Positions 34,859 to 44,551 of a DNA stretch of 64,000 nucleotides are shown piece after piece. Source of the DNA: Cyanophora paradoxa (taxonomy: Eukaryota > Glaucocystophyceae > Cyanophorales > Cyanophoraceae); NCBI GenBank assembly GCA_004431415.1, contig QPMI01000228.1, forward strand, positions 1 to 64,000, read 5' to 3'. Within the stretch, counting starts at the first letter, position 1; every line of letters begins with the position of its first letter. The notes beneath the pieces are model-generated. The model saw only the letters and a list, made by a program, of their open reading frames with translations. It did no database searches and was not told the DNA's origin. Made by a program: the position numbers and the translations under genes.

Positions 34859-35237
34859 GGCTGGCTTGGATTTTGTGCACAGCTGGGTTCGCCCGGTTGC
34901 CTCCTTCACGTCACGAGGTGCGGAAGAGCCCCAGAGCGTCTTGCGTAGGCCGCTCGCATGTCGAACTCTCTAGCTGGCCCAGCTTGGCCCGGGCTGGCCG
35001 CGATTTCCGGGTATCGCGTTCTTGAGAGGGGGGAGGAAGGGAGGGGGAACATCTCTAGCCTGACTTCACACGAGCTCGAGATCCACAGCCCAGCCGTGCG
35101 TCCTGCGTGCGGATCAGTAAGTGCCAGAGGACACCGCCTGACTCCATCAATCGTGCATGTGAGCGCTCAGTGCGTTGACCCGGCCGCGCGCGCCCCTAGG
35201 CCTGCATACGTGCACGATCTAAACCGTGAGCAGCCAA
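34859..35237. promoter_or_regulatory. Divergent promoter region, helicase / GH2-like gene
   Basis: A 379-bp spacer between two outward-facing start codons; a shared bidirectional promoter is inferred from spacing only. No motif stands out. Confidence 0.45.
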
Positions 35238-38200
35238 ATGATGCAACAAGCGGGTAGGAGACGGCAATCTTTGCATGGAATCTGGAGCTTTTCGTTCTTT
35301 GAGGACGGGAACCTGCCGACCCGCTCGCCGGCAAATGAGGTGCGAGAAGATAAGCCTCATCTAGATTGGCACCTTTATGGCGCAGGAGCTCCTTCATTAT
35401 TGAGCCCACCGGTCAGGTGAAACTCGGCGAGAAGTCGCGGATCCCCGGGGCATGGCAGGCGGACAGGCATGGGCTCGCCCCAGGCTCGGCGTCGACGTTC
35501 CTGCCCGGGCTCGGCGTGTACCGGCAGACCTTCGTGGTTGACGGCGCGTTCGAGCGGCGGCGGATTTTCCTGCGGATCGAGCGCGCGAAGGAGCGGGCTA
35601 CGCTCTGGGTGGCCTCGCCGACGATGCCGGCGGCGCGCTTCGAGCTGGACGCCTTCCCCGCCGACGTGGAGCTCACGCCGCACATCCTCCCGGGCGCCCC
35701 CGTGACCCTTACCCTCGCCGTCGAGGCCGGCGGGGGCGGCTGGGGCGGCCTCGCCGGCGAGCTCCTCCTCGAGGCCCGCCCCCGCACCTTCATCGAGAGC
35801 CTCCACGTCCTCCCCGACCCCGCATCCGGTCCCCGCCCGCCGGCCCTGTACCCCCCCACGCGCCGCCGCCGACCGCTGACCTGGGCGCAGGGACGGTGCG
35901 GGTGCGGGCGCGGCTGGACGGGCCCCTCTCGGGGGACCAGCGCCTGGAGCTGAGCGTGCTGGGCCGGGGCGGGGCGGCGGTGCCGTGCGAGGTGCGCGGC
36001 GGGGCGCTGAGCGGGGGCGAGCTGGACGCCGTGCTCGCGCCGGCCTCGGGGCCCCTCGAGCCCTGGCTCCCCGACGCCGGCCCCGAGGGCCCCGCCCTCT
36101 ACACCCTCCGCGCCGCCCTCCACGAGGGGGCCCCCGCACCCGGCGGCCCCGCCCTGGACGCCCAGGAGCGCTCCTTCGGCCTCTGCGGCGTGGCCGAGGC
36201 GGCGGGGCGGGCGGCCGTGCCCGGCGGCGAGCTCCTCCTGCGCGCCTGCATCGACCCGCTGCACCTCCCCCGGGACCTCGTGCCCCCGCCCGACGCCCGC
36301 TTCTTCGCCGAGCGCCTCGCCGCCGCCGCGCGCCTCGGCTTCAACTGCCTCGTCGTGCCCCGCGCCTCCCCGCTCGCCCCCTACCGCGCGGGGGCGGCCC
36401 ACGCGGCGCTGCCCGAGGAGCTCCTCGCCGCCGCCGACCGCGCCGGCCTCCTCGTCGCCCTCGAGGGGGAGGGCGCGCCCGCCGTCCTCTCCCGCGGGGA
36501 GCCGGCCCTGCGGCACCCTTCCCTCCTCCCCTTCGCCCTCGCCTGCCCCGCCACGCACCCCTTCCGCACCCTCGGCCCCCGCCCCGTGCCCCTCGAGTGG
36601 GTCGGCCCCCGCTCGGGGACCCTGCCGCTGGAGAACGCGGGGCGCGGGCGGGGTGGACGGCCGGCCCCGCCCCGCTGGAGGTGCCCCGGGGGTGCTGCCC
36701 CCGCGCGACGCGGCGGCCGTGCGGCAGCGCTCCGAGGCGGACTTCGCGGCGCGGCTCGCGGCCGCCGTGGAGTCCGCCCGCGCCCGCCGCCTCCCCGGCC
36801 TCGCCGCCCGCCTGCAGGACGCCCCGGCGGGCCCTGCGACGGCGCCCTCGGGCCCGACTCGGCCCCAAGGCGGCGGTCGCGGCGGCCCTCGCCCGCTGCA
36901 ACGCGCCCGTCGCCCTCCTCGCCGGCGGGGCGCGCCCCGCGTACCGCGCCGGCCCGAGGGCGCCGAGGTGCGCCTCGCGGCGCACAACGGGGGGGCCCGG
37001 CCGCTGGCCCCCGCCGACGGCCTTTGGGTAAAGTGGGAGCTGCTGCTCTCGGGCCGCCCCGCCGCCGCCGGGCGCCTCGCCGTGCCCCTCGGCCCCGACG
37101 CCGCCCTCGCCCCGGGGGCGGCCGCCCAGGCCGAGGCGCCCCTCGCCCTCCCGCTGGCGGCCGCCGGCGCCGGCCCCGCCGAGCTGACCCTCGTGGCGGA
37201 GCTGACAGACGGCGCCGGCGCGCGCCTCGCCGCCGGCGCCTGGCCGGCCTTCCTCCTCCCGCCGGCCCCCGCCGTCCTCGCGACGTGCCCGGGCCCCGCC
37301 CCGGCGCTGCGGGCGGCCCCGGGTCCGGAGGCGGCGGCGCTGGCGGCGGCGCTCGGGCTGCCGGCGGGCGAGGGCCGCCCCGCCGCGCTGCTCGTTGCGG
37401 GGGCGCGCCCCGAGGCCCTCGACGCCGCCGCCGTCGTCCTCGAGGCGGGCGGCACCGTCGTCGCCGCCGGGCCCGAGGCCGTCGCCGCGCTCGTCGGGGC
37501 CCCGCGCCCCCGCCCCCGGCCCCGACGCGCCCTTCGAAGCCGTCTACTCGGAGGAGGTGCGCGCTCCGAGGTGCCGCGGGACCGATCCCGCAAGACTTGA
37601 CCCACGCGATCGCAGCACGCGCTGGGGCACGGGCTGCCGGCCGACGTCCTCCCCTCCCACCTCAGCCGCGCCTTCGCCCGCTGGCTCCGCCCGGGGGCCG
37701 CCCCCGCCAAGCCCCTCCCCTCCTCCTCCTCCCGCGGGCGCATCCTCGTCCCGCAGGCGGGCGCCGGCGCGAGCCCCTGGCGGCGCCTCGCCGAGCGCGC
37801 CGCGGGGGGGCTCCCCGGGACCCTCGAGGGCGCGGCGGGGCCGCTGGTGCGGGCGGGCCCCGGGGGGCGGCGGCTGGTGGTGGGGGAGGCGCGCGTAGGT
37901 CCGGGCCTCCTCATAGCCCTCGCCTTCGACCCGTGGGAGGCGGAGGGCGCGCCGCGCCTCCTCCCCGAGGCCGAGCACCTCCTCGCCTCCGCCCTCCGCT
38001 ACGCCGCCTTCGCCGCCGCCCACCCCGCCCCCGCCCCCGCCCCCGCCCCCGCCCACCCCGCCCCCGCACCCGCCCCCGCCCCCGCCCTCCCTAGGCCTCC
38101 CACGAGCCCCGCCGAGAAGGTGGCCTCCTTGGCGAGCGTGCCGGCAGCCCTGGCAGCTGCGGCGGCTGCGGAGGGGGCCGGAGCGGTGCCGGGGCCCCGG

Positions 38201-38287
38201 GCCGGGGAGTCCGGGGAGGCGGAGGAGTTCTATCTGGTGCTGGCGGAGGATGTCGACGCCGCCGAGCTCCCCGCCCCGCGCTCCTAG
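35238..38287 (+). CDS. Glycoside hydrolase family 2-like protein, catalytic barrel degenerate
   Basis: Start at ATG 35238 or 35241 (MMQQAGRRRQSLHGIWSFSF); an intron ending at CAG 35418 joins NE to VKLGEKSRIPGAWQ. The N-terminal jelly roll is clear (RIPGAWQ...GVYRQTFVV...RIFLRIERAKERATLWV), as is the immunoglobulin-like domain ending in PALYTLRAAL and ERSFGLCGV. The start of the TIM barrel is visible (RFFAERLAAAARLGFNCLVV; AADRAGLLVALEG). The stretch that should hold the two catalytic glutamates is then very short: after PVPLEWVGPRSG the sequence goes to a terminal helix (ARRLPGLAARLQDAP) and C-terminal beta domains. There is no N-E acid/base motif. A non-catalytic carbohydrate-binding role or loss of function is therefore possible. 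It ends after an APAP linker at AELPAPRS. No signal peptide seen. Confidence 0.66.
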
Positions 38288-38512
38288 CCGCTGAGCTTCA
38301 CAGCCCCGTCCCGCTCCCGCCTGGCCCCGCCTCGAAACTTTCCCCCAAACTCTTGAACTCTCTGCTTTTTTGTTTTGCTAAAGCGTAAGCTGATGAGTAT
38401 ACGTTTGTGAACGCGAATGCTAGACTACTCTCAAAAAGGACATAAGCTGCCGTACATGTACACGAACTAGATAGCAAAACCGAAGGGAGCGGCCGGGCTG
38501 GAAGCGAGGAAA
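38288..38512. other. Short convergent spacer, no gene seen
   Basis: 225 bp between the GH2-like stop codon (+) and the stop codon of the secreted repeat protein (-). AT-richer than its surroundings, consistent with 3' UTRs. Confidence 0.5.
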
Positions 38513-41500
38513 CTAGGTCTTGCAGGAGACGCCGTAGGTGGAGGAGGCGAGGGGCACGCAGGAGCAGATGACGAGGGTGTTCTGCGTGAAAGGTGTCCCC
38601 GAAACGCCCGGCCCCGTCACCGAGAAGGTGTTCGCCGCGCGCGTGTTCCACACGTAGACCGTCGTCCCCACCGTCGTCGCGTCGCACTGCGCGCGGGCCG
38701 GCGGGCGGTGAGCGCTGCGCGCTGCTTCGTCTCGCGTCGCGGGGACGGGCGCACGTGGAAGTAGACGGGCTGCGTGGTGGTCGTCGACGCGGAGGCGACG
38801 TCGAAGGTCACCACGTTCGCCGACGCCACTGCGCGTGCGCGGGGGAGGCCCGTCAGGCGGCGCGCGGCCGGCGCGGGCGCGCCCCGCACCCGCCAGCTGG
38901 TCGTCCCGCGTCTGCTGCGCCGTGGGGCAGCTCCCGCTGCGCACGCGGCGCCTCAGGCCAGGCAGGCAGCTCGGGCGAAGCGGCGGCGCAGCAAGCAAGC
39001 AGACGCGGACCCCGTGCCCATCAGGCAGTAGCCGGCGGGGCCGGTGGCGGCGGCCGGGAGGTGGACGCTGGCGTACGCGCTCTTCATCTGGGGGCGCGGG
39101 GGCGTCAGAGCCCTGGAGAGGGAAGGGGAGGGGGCGGGGCGGGGCGCCTGGAAGCGGGAGAGGAGGGAGATGGAGCCCTGGGAGGCGGCCTCGAGGCGGA
39201 GGTCGCCCGTGGCCGCCTTGATCGGCCCCCCCACGATCACCTGCCCCGAGTTGCGGGGGTTGAGGGTCAGGTCCGGCGAGCTGCTCCCGGCGTCCACCTC
39301 GATCGTGGAGCTGCCGCCCACGAGGAGCTTCCCCGTCCCCGCGGGGTTCAGCTGCCGCGCGGGTGAGCCTCGGGGGAGCGAGCGGGAGGGGCGGGTGGCG
39401 GGGCGGGGCGGGGGCGGACGCGGAGGTCCTGGGAGGCGCCGCCGGGGAGGGCCTCGATGGTGCGCGTGCCGCCCACGAAGACGGAGCCCGAGGTCGAGGA
39501 GGCCTCGTTCAGGACGACGTTGCCCGAGCCCGAGGCCGCGAGCACGAGGTCCGCCGTGCTCGCCGCCGCCGTCTCCGGCTGCACCGCCGCCCGGTACGCC
39601 CCGTTGCTCGAGGCCGCCGAGACGAGGAGCTTCCCAGACGAGGGGCGCAGCGTGAGGGGCCCGTCCGTGGCGCCCTCGATGGTGCGGGCGCCGCCGAGGA
39701 GCACGCGGCCGCCGACGATGTCGCCGTTGAGGACCACGTCGCCGTACGTCGTCGTGCTCCCGCTCGTCGCCGACCCAGCGTTGATCTGCCCCGCCCCGCC
39801 TCAGCGGCCCGCTAGCTAGCGAGCCGGCCCGGCCCGGCGCACGCGGAGGTCCTGGTCGGAGGCGGTGCCGGCGGCGGCGATCGTCGGGGTGGCCCCCGAG
39901 ACGAGCAGGCGGCCCGTGCCGGCCGGCGCGAGCGTCAGGTCCTGGTTCGGGAAATTCGCCGAGGAGGCCGCCTGCGGAGGGAGCCGCGCTGAGCGAGCGA
40001 GCTCTGCCGCCTCGGAGCGCTCGGAGCGGGGCGCACGGTGATGGTGGCGGAGCCGCCGAGGAGGAGCCGGCCGGCGCCGCCGTGGGCGTTGACGACGACG
40101 TCGCCGTCGCCGGCCGCGTTCACGTTCAGATCAACGTTCGCAGAGGAGGTGATCGCAGAGGCCGCCGCCGCCAAAGTCGGGGCCTGCGAGGGGCCTCAGG
40201 CCGCCGCCCGGTGGCCGCGCCCACGCCGGACGGGTCGCACGAGGGAGGACTGCTGGGAGTTGATGAGGACGCGGCCGGTGCCGGCGGGGTTCAGCTGCGC
40301 GCGCGTCAGCCGCGTCGGGGCGGGGCGGGGCGGGGGCGGGGCGGGGAGGGGGGCGGGGCGCGCGATGAGGTCCTGGGAGAGGCCGGACTGCGTGGCCGCC
40401 TCGATGGTGCGCGAGCCGCCGATCTGCACCCGCCCCAGCTGCGACGGGTTCAGGAACACGTCCCCGTTCCCCGCCGCGTTCAGCTGCCCCCCGCGCGTCA
40501 GGCCGAGAAGCGAGGGGAGGGGAGTGCGGGGCGGGGCGCGGACGTTGAGGCTGACGTCGCCGGCGGCGGCGGACTGGACCTGCGGGGGCGTGAGGCTCCG
40601 GGAGAACGGGGAGCCGAGGGGCGGGGGCGCGCGTTGGCGACGACGACGGTGGGGTGGGTGCCCCCGACGACGAGCTTCCCGTCCCCCGCCGGCGAGATGA
40701 AGAGGTCCTGCCGGCCCCTCAGCGCGGGGCGCCCAGGCTCGAGCGGGGCGCGGGCCTTGCTGTTGAGGGGCGACGACGCGTCCGGCATCGCCTCGATGGT
40801 GCGGGTGCCGCCGATGCGGACGGCCCCGCCCGAGGCCTGCGCGTGCAGGCGGATGTAGCCCGAGCCGACGGAGCGCAGGTTCAGGTCCGTCGAGGCCGAC
40901 GCCGGGTCCCCGGAGCTGCCCCGCAGCTCAGAGTGGGGGGCGTGCGCGCGGGGCGGGGGCGCCGGGGCGCGCACCGGATGGCGGCGACCTGCAGGGTGGC
41001 GGGGACGGACTGGCCGGCGACCACGCGCACGGTGCCCGAGCCCGGCTGGAGCGTGATGTCGTTTCCGGCCGCCAGGGTGAGCTCCGAGGCGCTGGGCGCC
41101 TGCAGCGTCGAGGTCTGGACGGCGCCGAGCACGGCGACCTTGCCGTTGACGCCCGGGTTGAGGGTGATGTCCTGGGTCGGCGCGCTCGACGTGGAGCTGA
41201 TGGTCGCCGCCCCCGCCAGGAAGAGCGTCCCGCTCCCGCCCGGCCGCCCCACGTACATGTCCCCGGAGACAAAGAGCGACTTCGGCGGGAAGAGCGTCGA
41301 CGACCGTGCGTAGTAGCCTGACGCGAGAGCTTAGCTAACGCCGGCGAGCCGGCTGGGGCCTCTCAAGGAAACGCTGCCGCATCGCGCGACAGGCGACCGC
41401 GGGGAGCTACACACCGATCTGTGCGCTTTCCTCTAAGATAACGTGGCTCCTTGCCTACGCGCGAGGGATGGCGTGTCACTGGCGCCGGGTGACGGCAGGC

Positions 41501-41736
41501 GCGACACTTGCCGTGCTTCCGGATGGCCGGTCGACGTCGGCGTCTGCGGTGACAGGGCTACCCTCAGCTTGGGAGAGAGTAACATTGGGATCTTTTCGTG
41601 CTCTCTGGCGGGTGGGACAGCTAGCTAGGGCCGGCCGACCTGAAACTGAAACCCAAGCATGCGAGAGCGTCGGGGACAAGACCAGGGCAAGCAGCACGAG
41701 CTTGGCCGCTGCCGACGGCCTCCTACACGCTCTCAT
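38513..41736 (-). CDS. Secreted beta-repeat protein, paralog A
   Basis: Unrecognised family. Start ATG 41734-41736 (MRACRRPSAAAKLVLLALV), a signal peptide with a probable cleavage after LSHA just before WVSVSG. The mature part is a long series of degenerate repeats, each combining a strand pair such as NPAGTGKLLVGGSSTIE with a following DLTLNP or DLRV strand. Examples lie near 41190, 40830, 40400, 40060, 39690, 39470 and 39290, with a GC-rich intron usually between units. The C-terminus changes to NTFSVTGPG...VICSCVPLASSTYGVSCKT, with three cysteines. The repeat pattern suggests a beta-solenoid or fibre on the cell surface; that is inference. It has a clear paralog, in opposite orientation, at 46996-50179. 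Exon count is about 15; small exons are uncertain. Confidence 0.62.
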
Positions 41737-41910
41737 CGCGGCTGGCAGCGCTGTACTGGCTGCTGGAGCGCGGATAAGCGGAGAGACCGTTGTTGTCAAC
41801 TCGGAACCCTGGGGATTTCGTGGGTCGGCGGTACCCCCCCGGGACCGGCGTGCGGGGGGGTCGAGCCAGGCGTGGCCCGCCACGGGTACGCCGACCCGCC
41901 ACCGCCACGC

Positions 41911-41946
41911 GTGACCCCCGTGACTCCCGTGACACCCGTGACGCGG
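41911..41946. repeat. Four 9-bp iterons, GTGACNCCC-type
   Basis: GTGAC begins at 41911, 41920, 41929 and 41938, giving four perfect-period 9-bp units (GTGACCCCC, GTGACTCCC, GTGACACCC, GTGACGCGG). The array marks the left edge of the intron-free island and contains the same GTGAC core as its hairpins. Confidence 0.8.
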
Positions 41947-41984
41947 GCGGTGGTCGGACCGGCGGCGAACCGGCGAGTCCGGGA

Positions 41985-42003
41985 TGACGTCACGGTGACG
42001 TCA
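41985..42003. promoter_or_regulatory. Paired TGACGTCA palindromes (CRE/bZIP-like)
   Basis: TGACGTCAcggTGACGTCA: two perfect 8-bp palindromes 3 bp apart. TGACGTCA is the known binding site of CREB/ATF and many plant bZIP factors. It lies about 325 bp upstream of the island's first ORF and also forms part of a larger CGTCAC-GTGACG palindrome. Confidence 0.55.
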
Positions 42004-42057
42004 GCGCTCGCGCCTGATTCGCCATTGATGTTACATGAAAGGACAATGTTCCGATTC

Positions 42058-42104
42058 AGCCGTCGCCAACCCGACGCGACCCGATGCGCGCCGACCGTCG
42101 GCCG
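42058..42104. repeat. Promoter-like GC motif, copy 1
   Basis: A motif of the form CGTCGCC-ACCC-GACG...GCGCGCCGACCGTCG, followed directly by GTGCTGTATAAG. Related copies at 42191-42227 and 44998-45034 share GCCCGTCGCCGACC and GCGCGCCGA-CGTCGAGCG. TATAA follows this copy, and GTGCTGTATAAA precedes the third hairpin repeat at about 44533. Confidence 0.6.
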
Positions 42105-42122
42105 TGCTGTATAAGCCGACTC

Positions 42123-42180
42123 TAGGCGCCGTCACCATGACGGTGACGGTAAACCCTGCGGAGTTGAATCAAGGGTTCGA
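42123..42180. repeat. Island hairpin repeat, copy 1
   Basis: 58-nt repeat beginning TAGGCGCCGTCACC. It forms an 8-bp hairpin (CCGTCACC/GGTGACGG) followed by a second inverted pair, GGAGTTGAA with TTCGACTCC just past its end. It contains GGTTCGACTCC, an exact match to the pol III B-box consensus, but no tRNA fold closes around it. Confidence 0.8.
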
Positions 42181-42190
42181 CTCCCCGCGG

Positions 42191-42227
42191 GCCCGTCGCC
42201 GACCCGACGCGCGCCGAACGTCGAGCG
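42191..42227. repeat. Promoter-like GC motif, copy 2
   Basis: 37 nt beginning GCCCGTCGCCGACCCGACGC and ending CGTCGAGCG; only two positions differ from the copy at 44998-45034. Confidence 0.7.
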
Positions 42228-42245
42228 CGCCACCAGAGGCGAGCA

Positions 42246-42303
42246 TAGGCGCCGTCACTCTGACGGTGACGGTAAACCCTGCGGAGTTGAATCAAGGGTT
42301 CGA
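42246..42303. repeat. Island hairpin repeat, copy 2
   Basis: Second copy, 123 bp after the first, differing at two positions inside the hairpin (CACTCTGACGG for CACCATGACGG). The B-box-like part is GGTTCGAATCT here. It ends 24 bp before the first ORF's ATG, so it sits in that ORF's leader or promoter. Confidence 0.8.
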
Positions 42304-42327
42304 ATCTCGGCGGGTCCCGTTTGGCCG

Positions 42328-42981
42328 ATGGCGCGTCGGGCGCTGGTGCGGTCCTTTCGCGCCCGCCAGTACGGTCGCGGCGCTCTGATGCATGATTGGC
42401 AGCGCGAGCAGTTCAACGGACGGGCGGCGGCCGGCGGCGCGCTCGGCGAGGATTTGAACCGCGAGGGCCACGTGGTGGTGCTGGCGAACGCCGCCGTGCA
42501 CGTGGCGCACTGCGTGAACGACGCGCTGCACGAGATGCGCGCGGGCGCCGGCGACCCGTTTGTGTACAACCCGCTGCTCGTCGCGGCGGTTGCCGGCGTC
42601 CAATCGGCGCTGGACGGCGTCGCGAGCTTCTGCGACCGGCACTTCCCGAGCGGCGAGCGGCGGGAAGACAAGCTCTTCTTCGACAGCTACCGTTTCGCGC
42701 ACCAGTGGCTCGAGCCGGTCGAGCGCGCGCGCCTGGCGCTCCGGCGGCCCGACTTCTACAACGGCGGCGACTTTGCCGCCGTCGCCAACCGCGCCAAGCA
42801 CACGCTCCCGTGGTTCGGCGTCGCGTCGGCGGACGCGGACGGCGCGCTCGACGTCCGCGACGCCGCCGGCCGCCGCCTGGTCGCCGGCACGGTCGCGCCC
42901 GCCTACCGCCTGCTCTGCCAGTGCGTGGCCGCGCTCGCCGTCCAGTGCGGCGTGCGCCTCCGCGAGTGGCCCGCGGTCTGA
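42328..42981 (+). CDS. Island ORF1, unknown protein (paralog of ORF3)
   Basis: Intron-free ORF of 217 codons; ATG 42328 (MARRALVRSF) or 42388 (MHDWQREQF). No family recognised. It shares a clear pattern with ORF3 at 43851: an Ala/Val-rich helix, then C(D/E)R...P.G..R.D...(F/Y)F.SY.FA, an ARARL-type helix, FA.(V/L).N..KH..P, and finally V.PAYR......VA.LA. In ORF1 these read FCDRHFPSGERRED, FFDSYRFAHQW, FAAVANRAKHTLPWFG and VAPAYRLLCQCVAALA. Conserved C, R, D, KH and P positions imply a folded, selected protein. There is no signal peptide. The preceding tandem hairpin repeats may regulate it. Confidence 0.6.
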   Translation: MARRALVRSFRARQYGRGALMHDWQREQFNGRAAAGGALGEDLNREGHVVVLANAAVHVAHCVNDALHEMRAGAGDPFVYNPLLVAAVAGVQSALDGVASFCDRHFPSGERREDKLFFDSYRFAHQWLEPVERARLALRRPDFYNGGDFAAVANRAKHTLPWFGVASADADGALDVRDAAGRRLVAGTVAPAYRLLCQCVAALAVQCGVRLREWPAV

Positions 42982-43039
42982 CGATCGTTCGCACTGCCGC
43001 GGCCCGTGATGAATGCGAATATATATACGACAGTACTAC

Positions 43040-43852
43040 CTAACCAGACAAACCAGACTCCTCGGCTATCGAGAGGCTCAGCGATGCGTATCGGACGGTG
43101 AGGACCAGGCGGTTTGCGACGAAGTACGAGGCTCCGAGCACGCAGGCCTTGCTGAAGTGCGAGTGCGACTCGTACACCGTGGCCGGTCGGCCGTTGACCA
43201 GGAGCGTGGCGCCGAGCGCCGAGACAGACGAGAGGCCGAGCGCCTCGATGACGTCGCCCGAGACGTAGGTGTGCGGCGAGCCCGTGTCGATGATGAATGG
43301 GGCGAACACGGCGCGCCCGCGCCTCGCGGCGACCGACAGGACTGCGAGCGGCCGGCTGTTGGGGCCGGCGATCTGGCCCTCGACGGGGAACGCGGGGCGG
43401 CGGTCCGGCGGGACTTCTGCGAGGTAAGCGACGCCGAACAGCTGAGCGATTGACTCCAGGTCGCTGCGGTCACGGATGTCCGTGAGCAGGACGTCGAACT
43501 GCTTCGGCGTCACGAGCGCCGGGTGCGCGTCCGCGAGCCCGGCGGCCTGCATGCTTCTGAACAGGAGCGCGAGTGGCGCGAGCGCTGAGTCGATCTCAGA
43601 GAGCTCCGGCGACTTGTCGGGCACGTTGACCCGGATCAACCGAAGCTCCGAAAGAACGTCCGCGATGTTGGCCGCATCGCCGCGCAGGGCTGCGACTGGT
43701 CGGAGCCCGGCCGGCAGCGCGCCGAGCGCCGCTGCAGCCGCCGCCGCCTCGGCGCTTTCCATCAAAGACCCTAGTTCGAGCCCCCGCGGGCCCCGTTCGG
43801 CGCCGTGTTCGCTGGCTCGGCGCTTCTTTCGCACGTCGACGGTGAAACCCAT
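43040..43852 (-). CDS. Island ORF2, retropepsin-like aspartic protease
   Basis: Intron-free. Two starts are possible: ATG 43852 (MGFTVDVRKKRR), which overlaps ORF3's start codon, or ATG 43762 (MESAEAAAA), which leaves an 88-nt divergent promoter. The C-terminal half is a retropepsin fold: catalytic FIIDTGSPHTYVS (about 43270), the helix GDVIEALGL typical after it, and a downstream flap-to-core segment, LGASYFVANRLVLTVRY, matching the 'LG...' strand of the family. A single DTG means it would work as a dimer. The N-terminal part (ALVTPKQFDVLLTDIRDR) is unrecognised. No reverse transcriptase, integrase or gag lies nearby, so this is not an ordinary retroelement. It stops at 43040 after AEESGLSG. 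Confidence 0.58.
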   Translation of the reverse strand: MGFTVDVRKKRRASEHGAERGPRGLELGSLMESAEAAAAAAALGALPAGLRPVAALRGDAANIADVLSELRLIRVNVPDKSPELSEIDSALAPLALLFRSMQAAGLADAHPALVTPKQFDVLLTDIRDRSDLESIAQLFGVAYLAEVPPDRRPAFPVEGQIAGPNSRPLAVLSVAARRGRAVFAPFIIDTGSPHTYVSGDVIEALGLSSVSALGATLLVNGRPATVYESHSHFSKACVLGASYFVANRLVLTVRYASLSLSIAEESGLSG

Positions 43853-44468
43853 GGCGGACGACGCGTTCCCGCTGCTGTCTGACGGTTCGCGCTTCTGGCA
43901 GGTGATGCGCGGCGCGCGGGAACCGGCCGCCAGCGGCCTCAACGCCGCCGGCCACCTGGGCACTGTGCGGGCCGCGGTGTGCGTGGTCGGCGCGCTCGTC
44001 TGCCAGGCCCAGGAGCTGTGCGCCGGGGCCGGGGCGCCGGCGGCGGACGAGCTGAACGGGCTGGCGTTCACCGCCACCGTGAGCCTGGCGGCGCTGCTGG
44101 ACAGCGTCGCGCACTACTGCGAGCGCGCGCAGCCGCGCGGCCCGTACCGCCGCGACGGCAACATATACTTCGCAAGCTACCCGTTCGCGCAGAGCGATTT
44201 CCGATTCGTCGCGGAGGCCCGCGCGCGGCTCGGCGAGCTGGCGTTCGCCGGCAAGCCGTTCGCCACGCTCGTCAACGAGCTCAAGCACCACTGCCCGCAC
44301 GTCGGCCAGCCGTCGCTCTTCGGCCGCACGGGCCACTGCGACCTGCACGACGGCACGGGCCGCGGCTACGTGTACGACGTCCTCGTGCCGGCCTATCGGA
44401 TCGCGCGCGACACCGTCGCGCGCCTCGCGGCCCTGTCGCCGCCGCCGCCCGGCTTCCCCCACCCGTGA
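43851..44468 (+). CDS. Island ORF3, unknown protein (paralog of ORF1)
   Basis: Intron-free ORF, ATG 43851 (MADDAFPLLSDGSRFWQV) to TGA 44466-44468. It shares with ORF1 the motifs YCERAQPRGPYRRDG, YFASYPFAQSD, EARARLGELAF, FATLVNELKHHCPHVG and LVPAYRIARDTVARLA. The ATG sits in CCATGG, and the same site supplies, on the other strand, a possible ORF2 ATG. The protein is about 205 residues, mostly helical by composition, without signal peptide or TM segment. The pair probably arose by duplication inside the island. No function assigned. Confidence 0.6.
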   Translation: MADDAFPLLSDGSRFWQVMRGAREPAASGLNAAGHLGTVRAAVCVVGALVCQAQELCAGAGAPAADELNGLAFTATVSLAALLDSVAHYCERAQPRGPYRRDGNIYFASYPFAQSDFRFVAEARARLGELAFAGKPFATLVNELKHHCPHVGQPSLFGRTGHCDLHDGTGRGYVYDVLVPAYRIARDTVARLAALSPPPPGFPHP

Positions 44469-44551
44469 TGAACGTGAACATACGTGCCACCCAGCACGCT
44501 CGCGGGTCGGGTGCCGGTCCTGGGTGTCGAGCGTGCTGTATAAACCGACTA

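Noticed and set aside
34670-34909. Helicase start at 34909
   Set aside because: That codon is GTG. ATG 34856-34858 leads directly into the conserved Q-motif region.
42123-42195. tRNA gene at the GGTTCGACTCC sequence
   Set aside because: The T-stem pairs at only three positions and no acceptor or anticodon stem closes around it; the upstream hairpin takes the place of a D-arm.
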